NCBI GenBank assembly: GCA_016927315.1
Contig: JAFGMV010000112.1
Coordinates: 1-50,867 of the forward strand
Direction of reading: 5' to 3'
Length of the DNA stretch: 50,867 nucleotides
DNA from: Anaerolineales bacterium
GTDB lineage: Bacteria > Chloroflexota > Anaerolineae > Anaerolineales > Villigracilaceae
Both the position numbers and the translations under genes were made by a program. Under the pieces are notes generated by a model that was not told the DNA's origin, searched no databases, and saw only the letters and a list, made by a program, of their open reading frames with translations. Every line of letters starts with the position of its first letter. Within the stretch, counting starts at the first letter, position 1. Below, one piece after another: positions 16,225 through 24,936 of the stretch.

Positions 16225-16319
16225 CCTGAAAAGAAAAAACTCCTTTCTTGTAAACCAGACTGATGCGCATACACCGGGAGGGGTTTGCTGTACCAGTCCT
16301 GATTTGAGAAGGGAGTTAT
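16225..16319 (-). terminator. Structured terminator or RNA element after the Cys-motif gene
   Basis: On the minus strand, AACTCCCTTCTC (16308-16319) can pair with AAGAAAGGAGTT (about 16231-16242), which is followed by TTTTTCTTTT, as in a Rho-independent terminator. The loop is unusually long (about 65 nt) and holds AAACC/GGTTT pairing. It lies 80 bases past the stop at 16400 and upstream of the lipoprotein gene, so it could be a terminator with an embedded fold or an attenuator for the lipoprotein gene. The rest of 16069-16399 shows nothing else. Confidence 0.45.
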
Positions 16320-16399
16320 TAGCAATGTCTCAGGATTCTATATTAATTGTTGAACTTATTATATGGGGCTTACAGAAATAATGAAATAGTTCTCTACTC

Positions 16400-17155
16400 C
16401 TATTTAACAGATGCAGATGCATTGCTGATAAGCTGCTGGTTAATATCCTGAAAAACCTTTAACTGCCTTTCGGGCACAGCCAATCGAGACTTCGCCATTG
16501 CCAGCATCAGCAGACAGTAGGAAAGATTACCCAGGTGTACTTTATGTATGGAATAGCCTTTCGTCAGTCCGGTTGTTTGAGAGAGGTGCGATAAAGCAAA
16601 CCCCCAAACAGGACGGATCGCAGATTGGGTTTCTTTTTCTCGATTTACTTCGGCATCCAACAACTCCTGCAGTGTGCTGAATTCCGGGTCAGAGACCAGG
16701 GTGAAGAAACCGTAATGGCAGGGCAATTTGCAGAATGCACAGCCTTTCTTGCGATGCAGTCGATTGTCTGGAAGCGCCCTTTGCGGCAGGCGGGCAACCT
16801 TTGTCATTACCTGCTGATATTCGTAGGCTTCCTGCGGACTTTTTTCAGCACTGCGTGCAGCATCAGTGAGCGCCTCGACCCAGCCCCGGCTGGGATCACG
16901 ATTATCTTCATGAAAAGCAACAATTCGGCGGCAAACATCCGGGATTGCTTCCCGGTAGAAGTCCTTTTCTTTCATCCCGGAGGAAGCGACCAGGTTTTCG
17001 CGATACGATGCCAGGCTGCCTTTGAAATTCTCCAAGTTGGTCGGCGTTGAATAAGCCAGCATGTAGTAATATATTATGGTTTTCTTTATTAATTCTGCTG
17101 GGATGGTAGTCATTGCCTTTGCTGCCTCCTCAAAAAAGTTGTTATCTCCGCACAT
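16400..17155 (-). CDS. Uncharacterised protein with Cys cluster
   Basis: 251 residues in the longer form; no known family recognised. The most marked feature is GCAFCKLPCHYGFF near residues 137-150, a CxxCxxxCH cluster that could bind zinc or an iron-sulfur centre. The rest looks helical. An in-frame ATG at 17113 (MTTIPAELIKK) has a stronger AGGAGG 11 bases upstream and may be the true start. The gene lies 19 bases after the HerA-like ATPase gene in the same direction, so the two are probably co-transcribed and may work together. Confidence 0.72.
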   Translation of the reverse strand: MCGDNNFFEEAAKAMTTIPAELIKKTIIYYYMLAYSTPTNLENFKGSLASYRENLVASSGMKEKDFYREAIPDVCRRIVAFHEDNRDPSRGWVEALTDAARSAEKSPQEAYEYQQVMTKVARLPQRALPDNRLHRKKGCAFCKLPCHYGFFTLVSDPEFSTLQELLDAEVNREKETQSAIRPVWGFALSHLSQTTGLTKGYSIHKVHLGNLSYCLLMLAMAKSRLAVPERQLKVFQDINQQLISNASASVK

Positions 17156-17174
17156 TCAGGACATCCTTGTCCGG

Positions 17175-19991
17175 TTAATTCTTTTTTGCCTTTTTCTCGA
17201 TTAACGGGATAGGGGAATAATTAATCCTCACCCAGGAAGCCATATCATCCTGGATCCCGGAGACGATTGCCTGGCCTACTTTCAAGCGTGCGATCACTTT
17301 TGCCTGGTCGTCCGTCAGCGCCATGGCACTGGCCATGGCATCGCGATCGTCCGAAGCCACCAACCGGTGAATTATCTTGAGGTTGGTGTTCTTGATCGCA
17401 TCGGGTACCAATTTAGCCGGAACCTGGTCCACGATTGCCAACCCCTGCCCATAGGCTCGGATTTCAGCCAGGATATCCGAGAACATGTCTCCCATCTTGG
17501 CCTGCGGATTGGCTTCTCCTGCGCTGGAGGTTGCTCGTCTCAGTATGCGGTGCGCCTCCTCGATAATTGCCAGGTGCCGCAGTTCACTCGATTCGGGTGA
17601 ACCCTCGACCTCGTGCTGTGCCTGGCGGTATTCATACAGAAAGTTAAGCAGCATGGCCATGGTGAAGCATTTATCGGCATCATCTCCCATTTGCTGCAGG
17701 TTGATCACCACCGGACGATCGAAGAGCTCAGACCATGGGGTTGAATCAGGAAGGTCGAAGAGTTTTCCTTTCCAGCCCCTCATCAGGCTGCTAATGCGGG
17801 TTTTCATCGCCGCAGTGATGTTTGCGGTGATACGTTCTTCATAGCCCTTGCTGCGGATCAAGCCGGTCAATCTGTCGTGCATCTGGCTGAGCGTCGGGCA
17901 TTGAACTTCGTCGGGCGGCAGTTGGTCTTCCAGCCAACCCTGGCTGCTGTAAAGATCGACCAGGGCCTCCTCCAGAATGACCGGCAGGATTTCATACATC
18001 GGGAAGCTGGCATTAAAAATCGATTTCAGGCGGTCTAGATGAGGCATCACCTGTGCGGTTACCCCGGGAAGGCGGACAATATCAAACGGATTTAAACGCA
18101 GTTGTTCTAAGGGATCGTTGCCCAGGTGGGTGCGTCCCGGCGCGTACACGGCAATCTTTCGATTGAAGGTATTTGTCTTGTTGTAGGCCAGCGCCAGACG
18201 AACATACTCATCTTTGGCCGGTTCGATTACCAGGAAGTTCTTGCCCTGATCCATTAATTGTTCAATCAGGCGGCGGCAGGTGTTCGATTTGCCGCTGCCC
18301 GTGATCCCCGTGATGAAAATGTGCCGTGTCAGCGTGTCGGTATCGATCTCATAATTAAGATCACCGATTATTTCACCACCTTCCAGTATCTGCCCGAGCT
18401 GCAAGCCCGGTGTATCTGTATTTGGGGCGGGCGGATTCAAGCTGAAATAAGCCGCCGGCTGCATGGGCATTCCCGGCACCTCTCGCAGTGGCAGGTTGGC
18501 CAACAACGATAGTTCTTCGGTGTTCATTGGTGTTGTCAGGTTTTCAAATGCCTCTCCCAAGGGATGGTGCAGCCGATTCCCGTCCTGAGGTGCAAATAAT
18601 CGTAGCGGTGGGTGCTGGAATGCATCCAAGGATACCTGAATCTGGCCATCCCAGAGTTTACCAAGGTTATGGAAGCGGATTGGTTCGGCGGTACTTTTCT
18701 CGCCACTGACCAGTGCTTTGAACTGAGCCTGGGCTTGGGTGGCAGCTTCGTCCTGGTTGCTGATCAGGTAAACGCCAACGTTCCAGCAGCCTTCAGCCCG
18801 GGCGGTCTCAAAGCGCTCAGCGGTCTTGTCCAGAAGCTTGATACAGGCTTCGGCATGCTTATTGAGATATTCCTGCCCGAAAGATAATGATTCGCTGCTC
18901 GATGTAGACTCTCCTGATGACAGGCTGCTGGAACTGCTGGTTGATTCGGATGTGGACGAACTGGCGCCGGTTGATTCTGATGTGCCTGTCGATGGCAGCA
19001 GTTGTCCAAACATTCCCAGCATCCCAGACAACAGGAAAGGACCACCTGTAGCCAGCAGCAATCCGGATACCCCTGCCACACCGGCTGCTTTTAATCCTTT
19101 TCCAAGACCACTGGAGTTGTCCAATGTGGTTCCAAGGACCCCCTTGGTTTTTGTATCGCTTTTGCTTAGGTTGGTTCCCTCGGTTGTGCCTTCCGTGGTA
19201 GTTTCCCCTTCTGTTTTTGTTGTGCTCTCAGAAAGTCCGCTGCTTTGGCTGCGCTGGATGGTGGATTTCGTAAAGGCGTGAACCTGTCCGGCCAGAGTCT
19301 GGCAGTTGCTGACGATTTCCCCCACAGATCTTTCCGGTACGGGTTCAGCGAGCACCATGTAGATATATGGTTTGCCTCGCAAGCCGCGCATAAAGCGATC
19401 CAGACTATGAGGGTATTCATTCGACTGGCTTCTGGTTTTTGCAGAGGGAATTCCGGTAAAAGCACGTGCATAGCGATATGTGCTGAGAGGTACATGAACG
19501 TTCTCAACGATCCGCTTGTATTCTTCCACAACTTTTACACGTGTTCCTGGCCAGTTTGAACTCAGGAACTGACCAAGTTGAGCAGCAAAAATCCTGGGCT
19601 GTGTTCCACCTGTCCGGGCGCTGACACCAATAAATATCTTGTTGCGCAGTCCATCGCTGCTGATAATGAAGATCAGGCGATAACGCGGGTCATGGCTGGC
19701 AGCCAGGGAAACCTGGATTGCTTTCAGATACTCACCAGGCGATTCGCTCACCGGTTTGCCAACCTGTTCCAGTTCCAGGAAAGCAATATCTTGCTGTTGG
19801 GGCGGGGTTTCGGGCAGCAGTTGCACGAATTTTTCATCGAAGACAGGATGGTCGAGGTAATCGCGACGCAATGCAAACATCATGGATTTAGACAGAGCCT
19901 CTCCGGCTGCTATAAGGGTTTCGGCATTCAAGGGTTCGTCCGGAACTGGTCCGGCATTTTCTGGTGGAATGATTTGGGTTTCTTCGGCCAT
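17175..19991 (-). CDS. HerA/DUF87-type ATPase with Ser-rich hydrophobic insert
   Basis: 938 residues. Residues 1-240 form an N-terminal domain of unknown type. About 243-370 is an insert of Ser/Thr/Glu-rich sequence (repeats such as TSESTSSSSS) around a Gly-rich hydrophobic segment at 301-332 that could enter a membrane. The C-terminal half is a HerA-type motor: Walker A GITGSGKSNT at 560-569, Walker B LAIIEEAHRIL at 805-815, then AEIRAYGQGLAIVDQ. HerA proteins are hexameric DNA or protein translocases related to FtsK. No NurA nuclease neighbours it. The insert is not a usual HerA feature, so DNA or protein movement at a membrane is a guess. Confidence 0.85.
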   Translation of the reverse strand: MAEETQIIPPENAGPVPDEPLNAETLIAAGEALSKSMMFALRRDYLDHPVFDEKFVQLLPETPPQQQDIAFLELEQVGKPVSESPGEYLKAIQVSLAASHDPRYRLIFIISSDGLRNKIFIGVSARTGGTQPRIFAAQLGQFLSSNWPGTRVKVVEEYKRIVENVHVPLSTYRYARAFTGIPSAKTRSQSNEYPHSLDRFMRGLRGKPYIYMVLAEPVPERSVGEIVSNCQTLAGQVHAFTKSTIQRSQSSGLSESTTKTEGETTTEGTTEGTNLSKSDTKTKGVLGTTLDNSSGLGKGLKAAGVAGVSGLLLATGGPFLLSGMLGMFGQLLPSTGTSESTGASSSTSESTSSSSSLSSGESTSSSESLSFGQEYLNKHAEACIKLLDKTAERFETARAEGCWNVGVYLISNQDEAATQAQAQFKALVSGEKSTAEPIRFHNLGKLWDGQIQVSLDAFQHPPLRLFAPQDGNRLHHPLGEAFENLTTPMNTEELSLLANLPLREVPGMPMQPAAYFSLNPPAPNTDTPGLQLGQILEGGEIIGDLNYEIDTDTLTRHIFITGITGSGKSNTCRRLIEQLMDQGKNFLVIEPAKDEYVRLALAYNKTNTFNRKIAVYAPGRTHLGNDPLEQLRLNPFDIVRLPGVTAQVMPHLDRLKSIFNASFPMYEILPVILEEALVDLYSSQGWLEDQLPPDEVQCPTLSQMHDRLTGLIRSKGYEERITANITAAMKTRISSLMRGWKGKLFDLPDSTPWSELFDRPVVINLQQMGDDADKCFTMAMLLNFLYEYRQAQHEVEGSPESSELRHLAIIEEAHRILRRATSSAGEANPQAKMGDMFSDILAEIRAYGQGLAIVDQVPAKLVPDAIKNTNLKIIHRLVASDDRDAMASAMALTDDQAKVIARLKVGQAIVSGIQDDMASWVRINYSPIPLIEKKAKKN

Positions 19992-20114
19992 AATTCACCT
20001 GTCTTCTTGTGTCGCCAATGCTTGTCGTTTAACAAGTTTTTTCGACAGAACATTGCCGTTAACCGCACCAGGCATCCTGCCTCCGCTGACTGCAGGGAAC
20101 AGCGTGAGGGTTTG

Positions 20115-21689
20115 TTATTTTTTGGTTACTACAAACCTTGCCTTGCCTATCCCAATAACATCATCGGGTTTCAGGGGGACCGGTTCGTTCGACTTGATGC
20201 GCTGATCGTTGACATACGTTCCATTTGTGCTGCCCTTATCCGCCAGTTCCAGTGTATCCTGGCTGGCAGATAGTTCGGCATGCAGGCGGGAAGCCTTTAG
20301 ATCATCGACCTGCAGGTCACTGCTTTGGCTGCGACCCAACCTGGTTATCCCGATCGGGAGCTGAACTTGTTCTTCCTTTTGTTTCAAGTGCCAGGGTGAA
20401 GGCTGAAAAACAGATTTTTGTGTGCTGTTTTCAGGATTGATTTGTGGAGGAAAGACGATTGTCCCGGCGGTATCTTCGAACGACGCCTGGTATTCCAACC
20501 CAATCCCCCGGACAACGACCTCATCCGGGTTGTCCGCCAGGAGGACGCGATCTTCACCGAACAGTTCTCGCAGGTAATTCATGATAGTAAAAAGCTGGGC
20601 CCCACCCCCGACCAGTACGACCTGGTGGATTTTGGAAGGAGCGATGGCGATGGTTTCAAGGGAATTATTTACCAGCCTCTTGAAGTCCTGGTCCAGATGA
20701 TCGGTTAGTCGGTGGAACCCGGCCTGGTCCAGCGTCACCAGGCGGCGGTGGACGCTGCCGTCCCGCATCACCAGGGTAACGGTACGCTGGTGGACGCAAT
20801 TATCCTGAATGGAGGACAACACCTGGCGGCTGAGGGACTCTTTCAGGCGCTGCCCGGAGACGCGCAGGGAGACCAATGCGGTAGGATCGTCTGCCAGGGC
20901 GGACGCAGGAATATTCAATTCGTCGGCGATGTATTTTGCCAGTTCGGCATCGTATAACCCGCCCCCAAATGGCTCTCCATATCGTCCAAGGTAGTTCAGG
21001 CGCCCACTTTTCTGGTCGACTTCTCCGGCAATGATGTCGGTCGTACTGCCCCCTACGTCGATGATCAGCGTCAGGTTATTGTCTTTGTGTTTTTCCAGTA
21101 CCCCGCTGTGCTGCAGGCTCAGGATAGCCCCCTCCGGTTCGGCAACGAATCGAATTTGGTTAAAGTCTTTGCCGAGGCAGCCCTTTACAAGCTCTCGGAA
21201 TTCCTTGTAGGTTACTCCATTATGGTCGTACTGCCAGTGGATCGGGTAGGCAAAGCTGAACCACAGGCGGTCGTCGAATGGCTCTCCGCGCCATTTTTCC
21301 TTCCTGATCTGCTCGAGTACTGCAGTCAGCAAGAAGCAGGTGTACTGCAGTGCCTGGGCATGGGTATACCGTTTTTGGTGTGGCAGCGGTTTTTTTTCCA
21401 GGTGAGCGCCGATGCAGGGCTTGAAATATTCCCGCACGCGTTCCCGGGCTTGTTCGTTTTCCAACAACTGCTGGGCGCTTTCCCCATATCCTTCCAGGGC
21501 AGCCCCGGAAGGGTTCAGGGACAGCACTGCCGGCAGCTTACGATCACTAAAGCTGGTCAGGGGAGAAGCCTGGGGTTCACCCATCAGGCGTGCAAGGGTC
21601 CCATTCCACTGGTAGGCGCAGCGGTACAGGCGCCAGTTGGTTGCGCCGCAGTCCAGTGCAAATAAGGTCTGTTGTTTTTCCTTGATCAT
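20115..21689 (-). CDS. Actin/Hsp70-like ATPase fused to an FHA domain
   Basis: 524 residues. Residues 1-400 follow the actin-like ATPase order: phosphate 1 LDCGATNWRLYR (13-24), phosphate 2 IIDVGGSTTDI near 215, and adenosine motif VVLVGGGAQLF near 355. It resembles Hsp70 without the substrate-binding domain. Residues about 447-524 form an FHA domain (RLGRSQSSDLQVDD, SRLHAEL, STNGTYVN), which reads phosphothreonine. The combination suggests a switch or scaffold ATPase that docks on phosphorylated partners, perhaps targets of the PknB-type kinase at 11442 (inference). It opens the leftward cluster, 123 bases before the HerA-like gene. Confidence 0.88.
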   Translation of the reverse strand: MIKEKQQTLFALDCGATNWRLYRCAYQWNGTLARLMGEPQASPLTSFSDRKLPAVLSLNPSGAALEGYGESAQQLLENEQARERVREYFKPCIGAHLEKKPLPHQKRYTHAQALQYTCFLLTAVLEQIRKEKWRGEPFDDRLWFSFAYPIHWQYDHNGVTYKEFRELVKGCLGKDFNQIRFVAEPEGAILSLQHSGVLEKHKDNNLTLIIDVGGSTTDIIAGEVDQKSGRLNYLGRYGEPFGGGLYDAELAKYIADELNIPASALADDPTALVSLRVSGQRLKESLSRQVLSSIQDNCVHQRTVTLVMRDGSVHRRLVTLDQAGFHRLTDHLDQDFKRLVNNSLETIAIAPSKIHQVVLVGGGAQLFTIMNYLRELFGEDRVLLADNPDEVVVRGIGLEYQASFEDTAGTIVFPPQINPENSTQKSVFQPSPWHLKQKEEQVQLPIGITRLGRSQSSDLQVDDLKASRLHAELSASQDTLELADKGSTNGTYVNDQRIKSNEPVPLKPDDVIGIGKARFVVTKK

Positions 21690-21739
21690 TGGGTTCTGCC
21701 CCGAATTATTTTATGGAGTTGAGATCAACCGCTGACTTC

Positions 21740-21767
21740 ATTATATAGGAAAACAGTATGGAGACAA
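21740..21767 (-). promoter_or_regulatory. Promoter of the FHA/HerA cluster
   Basis: On the minus strand, TTGTCT (21762-21767) and TATAAT (21740-21745) are separated by 16 bp, giving a start near 21733 and a leader of about 44 nt before the ATG at 21689. Confidence 0.6.
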
Positions 21768-21855
21768 CTTGTTATGTCCATATGCAGCCGGTGGTTTTAT
21801 TGGGTATTAAGTGAATCAAAACAGTCGCACCGGAACGTCATGAAGCCTGCCGATC

Positions 21856-22176
21856 TCAGGTGAACGGTTTTCCCGGCTTCGAATCATTGGAATAGCCTGG
21901 CTGTTCAGGATAGGCGGCATCCTGCGATTCAACTGCGACAAAGGGCTGGCCGTCGCCTTCCTTGACCGTCTTGACGCTCTTGCGGATAAAGACCAGATGG
22001 ACGGTGGGATAGCCGATATTATTGTCCGTATGCATCATGATCAGGACACAATCATCCTTTACCCGTTCCCGCAGGTTCAACTATTCCAGGATCAGCTCGA
22101 ACTTGCCTGACAGGGTTTCTTTGGCTTTTCGTTCTGCTTGCCGGGCTGAACCAAAGAATGTTTCCGGTTTTGACAC
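21856..22176 (-). pseudogene. Small ORF interrupted by an in-frame TAG
   Basis: A GTG at 22176 opens a frame of 107 codons with one TAG at 22081-22083. Both sides look protein-like: before it SKPETFFGSARQAERKAKE, after it RVKDDCVLIMMHTDNN and YPTVHLVFIRKSVKTVKEG. The second half could begin at the TTG right after the stop (22080), but no ribosome binding site supports this. It lies 10 bases past the EamA gene. It is most simply a gene broken by a point mutation, or two short ORFs. No family was recognised. Confidence 0.4.
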
Positions 22177-22185
22177 CCTGGTCTC

Positions 22186-23118
22186 TTATTCGATGACTGA
22201 ACGATTTGTAGCATCATTCACCCGCCGGGTGTTTCTGGCAGGTTTACCCTGGTGATATGTCTGGTGCACCAGGTAAATCCCGATCAGCGCCAATACACTG
22301 CCGGCAACCTGCACCGGGCTGGGAATCTCGCCCAGCAGCGGGACCGCTGCCAGGATGGTCAGGATTGGTTGTCCGACCATTGAGGGCGCCACGATGGTCG
22401 CGGGGAGACGCCCCAGGGCATAGGTCAGTGCGGCATACCCGACCAGTTGACCGGTCAACGCGTAGCTGACGAATATCCACCAGTTTTCCAGGGGGAAACC
22501 GGTCAGGGAATTTCCAAGGGATCGGTTGATCAGGTACAGGCCGGCAACCGTGCAGAAGGTCACAATCCAGATGTAAGCCAGCAAGCCAATCTGCTGACGA
22601 CCTTTTTGTGTGGATAAAAAATAGGCTGTATAGAAACATCCGGAGAGAAGTGCAAGCCCGTCGCCGATCCCAAGCCGGATGTGAGTTGAAAAGTCGATCC
22701 CTGTGATCAACCCTGCGCCTGCCAGGGTCAGGGCTAACCCCAACCAGAATTTTTGCTCCAGTCTTTCCCCAAAAAAGAGCCAGGCTGCAAGCGCTACCCA
22801 TAAGGGCGCGGTTCCATTCAGCAGGGTGGCTGTTCCGGCGGAGGTGGTTTGCACCGCGATGCTCCACAGGGAAATATCGATCGCAGTGAAGATGCCGCCC
22901 AGGACAGGAAAGATGAGCGTCTTTTTATTTTTGACCGGCCGGTATCGAAACAGCGCGACCGGTGTCAGGAAGACCAGCGCGAAGAGATTGCGATAGAAGG
23001 CTGTCACCGGCCCTGGCACTGTGGCCCAGCGGATGAACATGGCCGAAAAGCCTAATGCAGCCACCCCGAAGACCAGGGCAATGTACGGCAGGAGTTTATG
23101 ATTCAGGATCGTTTGCAT
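22186..23118 (-). CDS. EamA/DMT-family transporter
   Basis: 310 residues with about ten hydrophobic segments in two EamA repeats; GFSAMFIRWA in the first helix, then AFYRNLFALVFL, is typical. It belongs to a different branch from the YedA-like exporter at 2089. The likely role is export of an unknown small metabolite at the cytoplasmic membrane. It has the normal family length and no clear operon partner except the broken ORF just downstream. Confidence 0.9.
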   Translation of the reverse strand: MQTILNHKLLPYIALVFGVAALGFSAMFIRWATVPGPVTAFYRNLFALVFLTPVALFRYRPVKNKKTLIFPVLGGIFTAIDISLWSIAVQTTSAGTATLLNGTAPLWVALAAWLFFGERLEQKFWLGLALTLAGAGLITGIDFSTHIRLGIGDGLALLSGCFYTAYFLSTQKGRQQIGLLAYIWIVTFCTVAGLYLINRSLGNSLTGFPLENWWIFVSYALTGQLVGYAALTYALGRLPATIVAPSMVGQPILTILAAVPLLGEIPSPVQVAGSVLALIGIYLVHQTYHQGKPARNTRRVNDATNRSVIE

Positions 23119-23293
23119 TACCAGGGCACGATGTTTTTCTCGTAAGGGAGGCTGTGATCACTAACGGTGCGAACAAAGGACTTGCATAACTTTTTTCGTG
23201 TATTTCGTGGTTATATTTTATGCCCGCATCCAACGAACCCATCTTGTGAGGCATCCTTGAGACGACCATATTGAAGGCGGTAGTGTTTGTTTA

Positions 23294-24394
23294 TTATTTT
23301 ACCCGCATGATCGAGACGATGAGTCCGGCTATCACAAGAACCGCAAACACGATAGCCCATAAAGCGAACGCATGCTCCTTTTGGGCCGGTTTGTTCGCAT
23401 CTTGATCCGGCTGGGCAGCGCTCTCATGATGCGCATCATCTGCCGTGCTGCGGGCGGCTGGATGGTCTGTGGCGTGAACGGGTGTAGATGTGGGCGTTAT
23501 TGAGACAGTCGCTGCTTCGGATGGTTGGGTGGCAGCGACCATAACCAGGAGGTTCTGTCCTTCCAGCAGGTTATCTTCGGCGCCAAGGTTGTTCAGCCTC
23601 TGGATATCTTTGATGGTTGTGCCGTAGGTGATGGCAATGCTCCACAGGGACTGCCCGGATTTTACCTGGTGAAATACCTCGCCGTTGGGCTGGGCTGTGT
23701 TAATGGCGACCGGGATGATATACTGTCCGGCTTCCAGGGGTATTTCTGTTCCGTTGATGGTTGTAATACCGTCCAGGATATCGGGCAGACTGGTCAGGAA
23801 GAGATTAGCCTCGTGCTGTTGTTGTCCGCTGCTGGTTTGCAGGGCGGTTTCGATGACAAAGGTAATGACCGTCTGTCCCCATTCGTCCTGTGTGACAGCG
23901 ACGCCGGCGCCTATGTCGCTGCGAAATTCTGACAGCATGGTGTTTGAGTGGTCCGGATCAAGATCGGGTGTCCAGCGATTCGTGATTATATCGATAACAG
24001 CCTCCTGGCTGTTTGCCGAAGCCCAGTTTTCTGAGCGGTATCCGCCCAGGGTAAGATCCCCTGCCAGGGGATACCCTTCCATGATCAACCACTGCTCCAA
24101 TGTTAAGCCATATGGTCGCCAGTGGCCGGGCATTCCTGAAGTCAGTCCGTTCGCTTCCTGCTGGGCGATCTTCATCAATACGGGGTGGCTGGACAGTGCG
24201 GGAATCCCCTGGGATGTCCGCAGTAGGTTCACCAGGTTGATGATTTCCTGGGGTGTGGGAATGCCGCTTCCTGACTGCTCTTCTGGGGCGTATCGTGTGG
24301 CTTTTACCTGTGCGTTACCTTGGGAGACCCAGCCCAACACAGCCGGCAGCAGTAGTAACAGCAGGATATATCGGCTCGCTTTGGTCATACGCAT
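23294..24394 (-). CDS. Secreted CAP-domain protein with LysM and C-terminal membrane anchor
   Basis: 366 residues. An N-terminal signal peptide (ILLLLLLPAVLGWVSQGNA) is followed by a CAP/SCP domain at about 48-185 (INLVNLLRTSQGIPALSSHP, SENWA, DHSNTML), as in YkwD-like proteins. A LysM module at about 240-285 (HQVKSGQSLWSIAITYG) binds peptidoglycan or related glycans. A disordered Thr/Ala/His-rich linker leads to a single membrane helix near the C-terminus. It is probably anchored outside the cell at the wall. CAP proteins have diverse or unknown activities. An alternative ATG lies two codons inside. Confidence 0.9.
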   Translation of the reverse strand: MRMTKASRYILLLLLLPAVLGWVSQGNAQVKATRYAPEEQSGSGIPTPQEIINLVNLLRTSQGIPALSSHPVLMKIAQQEANGLTSGMPGHWRPYGLTLEQWLIMEGYPLAGDLTLGGYRSENWASANSQEAVIDIITNRWTPDLDPDHSNTMLSEFRSDIGAGVAVTQDEWGQTVITFVIETALQTSSGQQQHEANLFLTSLPDILDGITTINGTEIPLEAGQYIIPVAINTAQPNGEVFHQVKSGQSLWSIAITYGTTIKDIQRLNNLGAEDNLLEGQNLLVMVAATQPSEAATVSITPTSTPVHATDHPAARSTADDAHHESAAQPDQDANKPAQKEHAFALWAIVFAVLVIAGLIVSIMRVK

Positions 24395-24936
24395 CGCTTA
24401 TCTTTTTATCCTGAACACCGCATAATAGGTTTAGGAGCGGTGATATAAAAACCAGATTCTATCATAACACTGAATACCAGAAAGACGCTGCCGCAACCCT
24501 TCGGGTTTGTTGAAGCGTATCAGAAAATCTTTCGACATAACCTTGTTTAAGATGAACTTGATAAGCCGTAGTTTTCGACCAGGCCTGCGGCAGTTCACAA
24601 CCAAAACCGTCATAGTTTTTTACCAAACCAGTGACAGTTTTGAGCATAAACTGTCGCTGTTTTAGGTGATTATGGCCAGACTGTCGCTGGCGTGTTGCAC
24701 TAACAGGTAGTTGATTTTATTGCAGATAGGGCTTCCTCAGAGCAGTGTTCCGAAGGTGACTGGCCCGGTAGAGGGTCTGATAGAAACCCTTTGGGAGGTT
24801 CGGATCGGTTTTTTCAACAGATTATCTGTGTGCACGCTATCTGGCCTTGGATGGGTTTATCAAAAACAAGGGATGTTACAATGTGTAAGAACTCGACCTG
24901 TCCGCTCAACCGGGGCAGGAAACCTGGGAGTGAACC
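24395..24936. other. Gene-free stretch with small hairpins
   Basis: 542 bases between the divergent CAP-LysM and antiporter genes. A clear inverted repeat, GACAGTTT with AAACTGTC, lies at 24633-24640 and 24648-24655; ACTGTCGCTG occurs again just after it (near 24680). A small AACCC/GGGTT hairpin lies near 24497. Two overlapping minus-strand frames of about 60 codons are open but look non-coding. The repeats could be operators for one of the flanking genes. Confidence 0.4.

Noticed and set aside
18826..19281. Plus-strand 151-codon frame rich in Asp/Val/Pro
   Set aside because: Antisense of the Ser-rich insert in the HerA-like gene, where repeated Ser codons keep the opposite strand open.
21087..21665. 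192-codon plus-strand frame opposite the FHA-ATPase gene
   Set aside because: The minus strand encodes clear ATPase motifs across the same region; the plus frame has no recognisable domain.
24431..24647. Two overlapping short minus-strand frames, possibly a transposase remnant
   Set aside because: No DDE or other transposase motif, no terminal inverted repeats or target duplication were seen.
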